From positions 1 to 6,458 of the forward strand of contig CALDHQ010000670.1 in the NCBI GenBank assembly GCA_937894055.1: DNA of 6,458 bases, in the 5' to 3' direction. The stretch is from an uncultured Polymorphobacter sp. GTDB lineage: Bacteria; Pseudomonadota; Alphaproteobacteria; Sphingomonadales; Sphingomonadaceae. Both the position numbers and the translations under genes were made by a program. The notes beneath the pieces were generated by a model, which worked only from the letters and a program-made list of their open reading frames with translations, had not been told where the DNA came from and made no database searches. This document shows, piece after piece, positions 5,480-6,458 of this stretch (position 1 is the stretch's first letter; every line of letters starts with the position of its first letter).

Positions 5480-6307
5480 ATGAGCTTTGATAAACGCGGG
5501 CGTGGGCCCGGCCGTGGCGGTTTCGACAAGCGTGAGCGCGGATTTGACCAGTTCGAAGGCGGCGGCGACCGTTTCGGCGGCGGCGGCGGTGGTGACCGCT
5601 TCGGCGGCGGCGGCGGCGATCGCTTCGGCGGCGGCGGCGGCGGTCCGCGCTTTGGCGGCGGCGGTGGTGGCGGCGGCTTCGGCGGTCGTCCGGGCGGCGG
5701 CGGCTTCGGCGGCCCGCGTCCTCCGCGCGACATGGGCCCCGGCGTTGTGCTCGGCACTGCCAAGGGTACCGTGAAATTCTTCAACGGCCAGAAGGGCTTC
5801 GGCTTTGTCGTCCGCGATGACGGCGGCGAAGACGTGTTCGTCCACATTTCGGCGGTCGAAGCTGCCGGCCTCAACGGCCTTGCCGATGGCCAGCCGCTCG
5901 AATTCACGCTGACCGAGCGTTCGGGCCGTGTTTCGGCAACCGACCTCGTCATCGACGGCGAGCCGCTGCCGGTCACCGAACGTGCCCCGCGCGAACCGCG
6001 TGAAGGTGGTTTCGGCAGCCGCAACGACGGCCCGCGTGGCGGTGGTTACGGCGGCGCCGGTCGCGAATTCGGCGGCGGCGCTCCGGCCGGCAATGGCGAA
6101 CGTGTCGACGGTGTCGTCAAGTTCTTCAACGGCCAGAAGGGCTTCGGCTTCATCCAGCGTGAAGACGGTGGCCCGGATGCCTTCGTGCACATTTCGGCCG
6201 TCGAACGCGCCGGCATGGCCGGCCTTGATGAAGGCCAGCGCGTCAGCTTCGAGCTCGAACTCGACCGTCGCGGCAAGCAGGCAGCGATCAACCTCACGCC
6301 GCTGTGA
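5480..6307 (+). CDS. Double cold-shock-domain protein with glycine-rich N-terminus
   Basis: This is a CspA-family single-stranded nucleic-acid-binding protein, probably an RNA chaperone. It has 275 residues against about 70 for a classical Csp, because it carries two domains and long linkers. Residues 1-90 are a Gly/Arg/Phe-rich segment with repeated DRFGGGGG units and RGRG, resembling the RGG-like disordered tails of RNA-binding proteins. CSD1 spans about 93-158 with RNP1 KGFGFV (105-110) and RNP2 VFVHIS (119-124). A second basic Gly-rich linker (about 168-205) follows. CSD2 spans about 208-272 with RNP1 KGFGFI (220-225) and RNP2 AFVHIS (234-239). Both domains keep the aromatic residues that stack on bases. 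The ATG at 5480 begins MSFDKRGRG, as I recall for sphingomonad homologues. No strong Shine-Dalgarno is seen. A strong terminator follows 23 bases after the stop, so the gene is probably monocistronic. Confidence 0.93.
   Translation: MSFDKRGRGPGRGGFDKRERGFDQFEGGGDRFGGGGGGDRFGGGGGDRFGGGGGGPRFGGGGGGGGFGGRPGGGGFGGPRPPRDMGPGVVLGTAKGTVKFFNGQKGFGFVVRDDGGEDVFVHISAVEAAGLNGLADGQPLEFTLTERSGRVSATDLVIDGEPLPVTERAPREPREGGFGSRNDGPRGGGYGGAGREFGGGAPAGNGERVDGVVKFFNGQKGFGFIQREDGGPDAFVHISAVERAGMAGLDEGQRVSFELELDRRGKQAAINLTPL
5567..5713 (+). repeat. In-gene tandem repeat encoding DRFGGGGG-type units
   Basis: Imperfect units of 24-33 bases begin at 5567, 5594, 5618 and 5645, each opening with a (D/P)RF codon triplet and continuing in GGC-rich glycine codons. 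A Phe-Gly-Gly-rich remainder runs to 5713. All changes keep the reading frame. Such GGC tracts are prone to slippage, so unit number may vary between strains. Confidence 0.75.
5777..6150 (+). repeat. 29-bp identical direct repeat in the two cold-shock domains
   Basis: Bases 5777-5805 and 6122-6150 are identical over 29 bases, encoding FFNGQKGFGF in each domain. The copies are 345 bases apart, an exact multiple of three. Identity including third codon positions exceeds what the protein sequence alone requires. The feature span covers both copies and what lies between them. Confidence 0.85.
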
Positions 6308-6329
6308 GCGCTGACTGACCGGTAAAACG

Positions 6330-6361
6330 AACGGGGCCGCAGCAATGCGGCCCCGTTTTTT
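6330..6361 (+). terminator. Intrinsic terminator of the cold-shock gene
   Basis: ACGGGGCCGC (6331-6340) pairs perfectly with GCGGCCCCGT (6347-6356) around a 6-base loop, with A6330-T6357 able to extend the stem. A run of six T lies at 6356-6361. It begins 23 bases past the stop codon. This is a textbook Rho-independent terminator. Confidence 0.95.
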
Positions 6362-6372
6362 ATTGTGCAGAG

Positions 6373-6458
6373 TTGAAGAGCCTCCGGCGGGCAGGGGCTT
6401 GCCCCTGCACCCATTTGTTTGGCGCTCTTCAATCGGGTGCAGGCCTCAGGCCTGCCCG
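6373..6458. repeat. Paired hairpin intergenic repeat, cut by the window edge
   Basis: Two related hairpins lie in opposite orientation. One, at 6388-6412, has stem GCAGGGGC/GCCCCTGC with a TT loop. The other, at 6435-6458, has stem GCAGGCCT/AGGCCTGC with one central base. The reverse complement of the first shares GGGTGCAGG and CCTGCCCG at its ends with the second. A 9-bp inverted repeat, TTGAAGAGC (6373-6381) and GCTCTTCAA (6424-6432), encloses the first hairpin. There is no coding potential. It resembles the small dispersed palindromic repeats of GC-rich proteobacterial genomes. The element may continue past the right edge. Confidence 0.7.

Noticed and set aside
5207..6190. Open frame of 327 codons on the minus strand opposite the cold-shock gene
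   Set aside because: The Ala/Thr/Glu-rich product is the reverse reading of glycine-rich codons. The plus strand has two complete cold-shock domains and a terminator.

Overview
The window is GC-rich chromosomal DNA from an alphaproteobacterium, most likely a sphingomonad (order Sphingomonadales). Three things point there: the gene order rnd-lptC-lptA-lptB-rpoN, the short HRDC-less ribonuclease D beginning MTIYLHEGDLP, and a double cold-shock-domain protein with a glycine-rich N-terminus. The taxonomic call is inference from gene content; no rRNA or tRNA gene is present.

Layout. Positions 1-3521 hold a minus-strand cluster, transcribed from right to left: rnd (RNase D), lptC, lptA, lptB, then rpoN, which runs off the left edge after 205 codons. 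rnd and lptC overlap by one base (TGATG). lptC and lptA are 7 bases apart, with the lptA ribosome-binding site built over the lptC stop codon. A 164-base gap with a hairpin and a 12-bp palindrome separates lptA from lptB, and 51 bases separate lptB from rpoN. LptC (inner-membrane anchor), LptA (periplasmic bridge) and LptB (cytoplasmic ATPase) are parts of the lipopolysaccharide transport machine. RNase D and sigma-54 are housekeeping RNA-processing and transcription factors sharing the cluster.

Positions 3522-3749 form a non-coding spacer unusually dense in structure: a 13-bp perfect inverted repeat, a 12-bp palindrome, three copies of a 10-bp direct repeat and an 8-bp stem. It holds the region upstream of rnd and the end of the next minus-strand gene.

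Positions 3750-5210 (minus) encode an exported 486-residue putative zinc metallopeptidase (HEYAH, then a downstream Glu) with a helical, TPR-like C-terminal half. A 269-base divergent spacer follows, containing a perfect DnaA-box 9-mer and the probable long leader of the next gene. Positions 5480-6307 (plus) encode a two-domain cold-shock protein that ends in a strong intrinsic terminator. The last 86 bases hold a pair of oppositely oriented hairpin repeats that look like a dispersed intergenic element cut by the window edge.

No mobile element, CRISPR array or RNA gene was seen. Most of the window is conserved core genome. The less explained parts are the repeat-rich spacer upstream of rnd, the metallopeptidase-like protein, the csp leader and the hairpin pair at the right edge.
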